The notes under the pieces are model-generated. The model was not told where the DNA came from. It worked only from the letters and a program-made list of their open reading frames with translations, and made no database searches. The translations under genes and the position numbers were made by a program. 5,397 nucleotides of DNA, from positions 1 to 5,397 of the forward strand of contig JAGVXR010000077.1 in assembly GCA_018303645.1 (NCBI GenBank). The letters run 5' to 3'. Numbering within the stretch: the stretch's first letter is position 1; each line of letters begins with the position of its first letter. Shown here piece after piece: positions 4,507 to 5,397 of this stretch. Origin of the DNA: Candidatus Woesearchaeota archaeon. Lineage in GTDB: Archaea; Nanobdellota; Nanobdellia; Woesearchaeales; GW2011-AR4.

Positions 4507-4746
4507 ATGCTTACTAGCACAAAAACAGTTGGCAACAAGGGTGATATCCTTATACCAAAGAGCTTGAGAGAAGAAAGCGGCATCAAGCCAAAGCAAAAAG
4601 TTGAAATAATAAGCTCAAAGAACGGAATTTTTATCGTGCCTTTAGTAAAGGATATCAAGGAATTGAGGGGCTTGTTTAAAAAGGAAGGCTATAAGCACAA
4701 AAAGGATGTTGATGACTTGCTGTTTAGGGTAATGGCAGGAATCTAA
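4507..4746 (+). CDS. AbrB/SpoVT-type antitoxin (VapB-like)
   Basis: This 79-residue protein has a swapped-hairpin AbrB DNA-binding domain at about residues 5-46. The signature is TVGNKGDILIPKSLREESGIKPKQKVEII followed by GIFIVPL. The tail (KELRGLFKKEG...DVDDLLFR, 51-74) resembles the toxin-binding helix of VapB antitoxins. As a dimer it would bind its promoter and, with the adjacent PIN protein, repress the operon. The next ATG follows its TAA with no gap. Its DNA-binding fold differs from the antitoxins of the two modules to the left. Confidence 0.87.
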   Translation: MLTSTKTVGNKGDILIPKSLREESGIKPKQKVEIISSKNGIFIVPLVKDIKELRGLFKKEGYKHKKDVDDLLFRVMAGI

Positions 4747-5214
4747 ATGGAAAAGGTATTTATCGACTCTAATCCTTTTATTTACTTTTTAAGCGACATA
4801 AAGGAAAAAGCTGGCAAGGTGCAGGAAATTCTTGAAAACGGCAATAACGAGATTTACACAAGCTATGCCGTTCTGAATGAAGTGAAATTTAAGCTGTTAA
4901 TGAACAAAGCCATAGAAGAGCATAAAACCAACAAGAAATATGAATTAATAAAAATTCTCAATGAAGATAATGATTTGAGGACTAGCGTAATAGAAAGGTA
5001 CCTAAAGTTTTTCATAAACATAAGCCAAATGGCAAAGATTCTGGATATGGACATAATAACTGAAAAATTAACATGCTCCATAATTGTAGAAAATGCCCTA
5101 TTGCCGACAGACGCCTCAATTGTTGCAAATATGCTAAAAAATAACATTAAAAAAGTACTTACTGACGACTCTGATTTCAAAAAGGTTGATGCAATTGAAG
5201 TTTTGGAAGTTTGA
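4747..5214 (+). CDS. PIN-domain toxin (VapC-type ribonuclease)
   Basis: This 155-residue PIN protein retains a full acidic set. D7 is in VFIDSNPFIYFL, E45 in YAVLNEVKFKLL, D122 in LLPTDASIVANML, and D140, D141 and D143 lie in VLTDDSDFKKVD. It should be a metal-dependent endoribonuclease, cleaving tRNA, rRNA or mRNA as VapC family members do. It is longer than the 135-residue PIN at 2473-2880 by extra helices at about 52-85, and shares little sequence with it beyond motifs, so the two modules are not recent duplicates. It starts directly after the antitoxin stop and ends in TGATG, overlapping the next small gene by one base. Confidence 0.9.
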   Translation: MEKVFIDSNPFIYFLSDIKEKAGKVQEILENGNNEIYTSYAVLNEVKFKLLMNKAIEEHKTNKKYELIKILNEDNDLRTSVIERYLKFFINISQMAKILDMDIITEKLTCSIIVENALLPTDASIVANMLKNNIKKVLTDDSDFKKVDAIEVLEV

Positions 5215-5378
5215 TGGATTCAGCTATGAAAAACAAACCAAAATCGAAAAAGACTAATGAAAATGTTTTTAAAAAGGCTTTTGGTATTTGGAAGAATGCA
5301 GGCATAAAGGATTCTGTTCAGTATGTAAGGGAATTAAGGAAAGGCTGGGGAAAGAGGAGAAAAAGGCTAGGATTATGA
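5214..5378 (+). CDS. Small antitoxin-like protein (54 aa), no visible DNA-binding domain
   Basis: The ATG overlaps the PIN stop codon (TGATG), and the TGA overlaps the next start (ATGA), so this frame is bracketed by coupled genes on both sides. That is strong evidence it is real. The 54 residues are very basic: 17 K/R against 4 D/E. After a Lys-rich start, VFKKAFGIWKNAGI and SVQYVRELRKGWGKRRKR look like the toxin-wrapping tail of VapB-type antitoxins, which often have an FG.W then an LR...W pattern. There is no room for an AbrB or RHH domain. It is followed by a PIN start, so it is probably the antitoxin of that toxin. An internal ATG at 5226 would shorten it by four residues. Confidence 0.72.
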   Translation: MDSAMKNKPKSKKTNENVFKKAFGIWKNAGIKDSVQYVRELRKGWGKRRKRLGL

Positions 5379-5397
5379 ATAACATAGTTTTGGATAC
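5375..5397 (+). CDS. Start of a second PIN toxin in the same operon (partial, runs off right edge)
   Basis: An ATG overlapping the previous stop (ATGA) opens MNNIVLDT before the window ends. A short hydrophobic strand followed by D at position 7 is the standard N-terminus of VapC PIN domains, as in the two PIN proteins here (VFIDAN, VFIDSN). Placement directly after an antitoxin-like gene supports the call. Only eight residues are visible, so it depends on context. Confidence 0.62.

Overview
The window looks like an A+T-rich archaeal chromosome segment. The evidence is a methanococcal-type S-layer protein N-terminus, archaeal TATA boxes (TTTAAATA / TTTATATA) placed about 25 bp before the expected transcription starts, at least two apparently leaderless or nearly leaderless transcripts, and Shine-Dalgarno motifs (GGAGGTG, GGTGATG) on others. 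The small genes and the S-layer and glycosyltransferase types suggest a DPANN lineage (Woesearchaeota/Pacearchaeota-like). That placement is an inference from family resemblance, not shown by any marker gene here.

Layout. 1-986 (minus strand) is the first 328 codons of a secreted S-layer protein that runs off the left edge. It is preceded by a leader of about 95 nt with three successive hairpins (992-1076) and a TATA box at 1104-1111. 987-1415 holds no convincing gene but is dense in inverted repeats. 1416-2386 (minus) is a two-gene MNT-HEPN toxin-antitoxin (TA) operon in which the nucleotidyltransferase carries an N-terminal winged helix. 2473-3125 (minus) is an RHH-PIN (VapBC-type) operon. 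3217-4455 (plus) is a GT2 glycosyltransferase with about five TPRs. 4507 to the right edge (plus) is a chain of four genes: AbrB-type antitoxin, PIN toxin, a 54-residue antitoxin-like protein with no visible DNA-binding domain, and the first eight codons of another PIN toxin. The last two are easy to miss: one is very short and the other is cut by the window edge.

The window is therefore a toxin-antitoxin island of four modules, of different chemistry and different DNA-binding folds, around a glycosyltransferase and next to the S-layer gene. Each complete module has its own archaeal promoter with a distinct symmetric sequence at the TATA box or start site. The MNT module has two dyads exactly 20 bp apart, the RHH module has three contiguous 8-bp GTAC-centred boxes resembling met boxes in layout, and the AbrB module has a 9-bp inverted repeat bracketing the TATA box. 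These fit autorepression by the encoded antitoxins.

Two other points stand out. A 43-bp direct repeat (37/43 identical) flanks the MNT-HEPN operon and carries a stop codon at the same position in both copies. The HEPN frame also continues for 21 codons past its TGA to exactly that stop codon. Together these suggest cassette duplication or insertion with decay, or possibly stop-codon readthrough.
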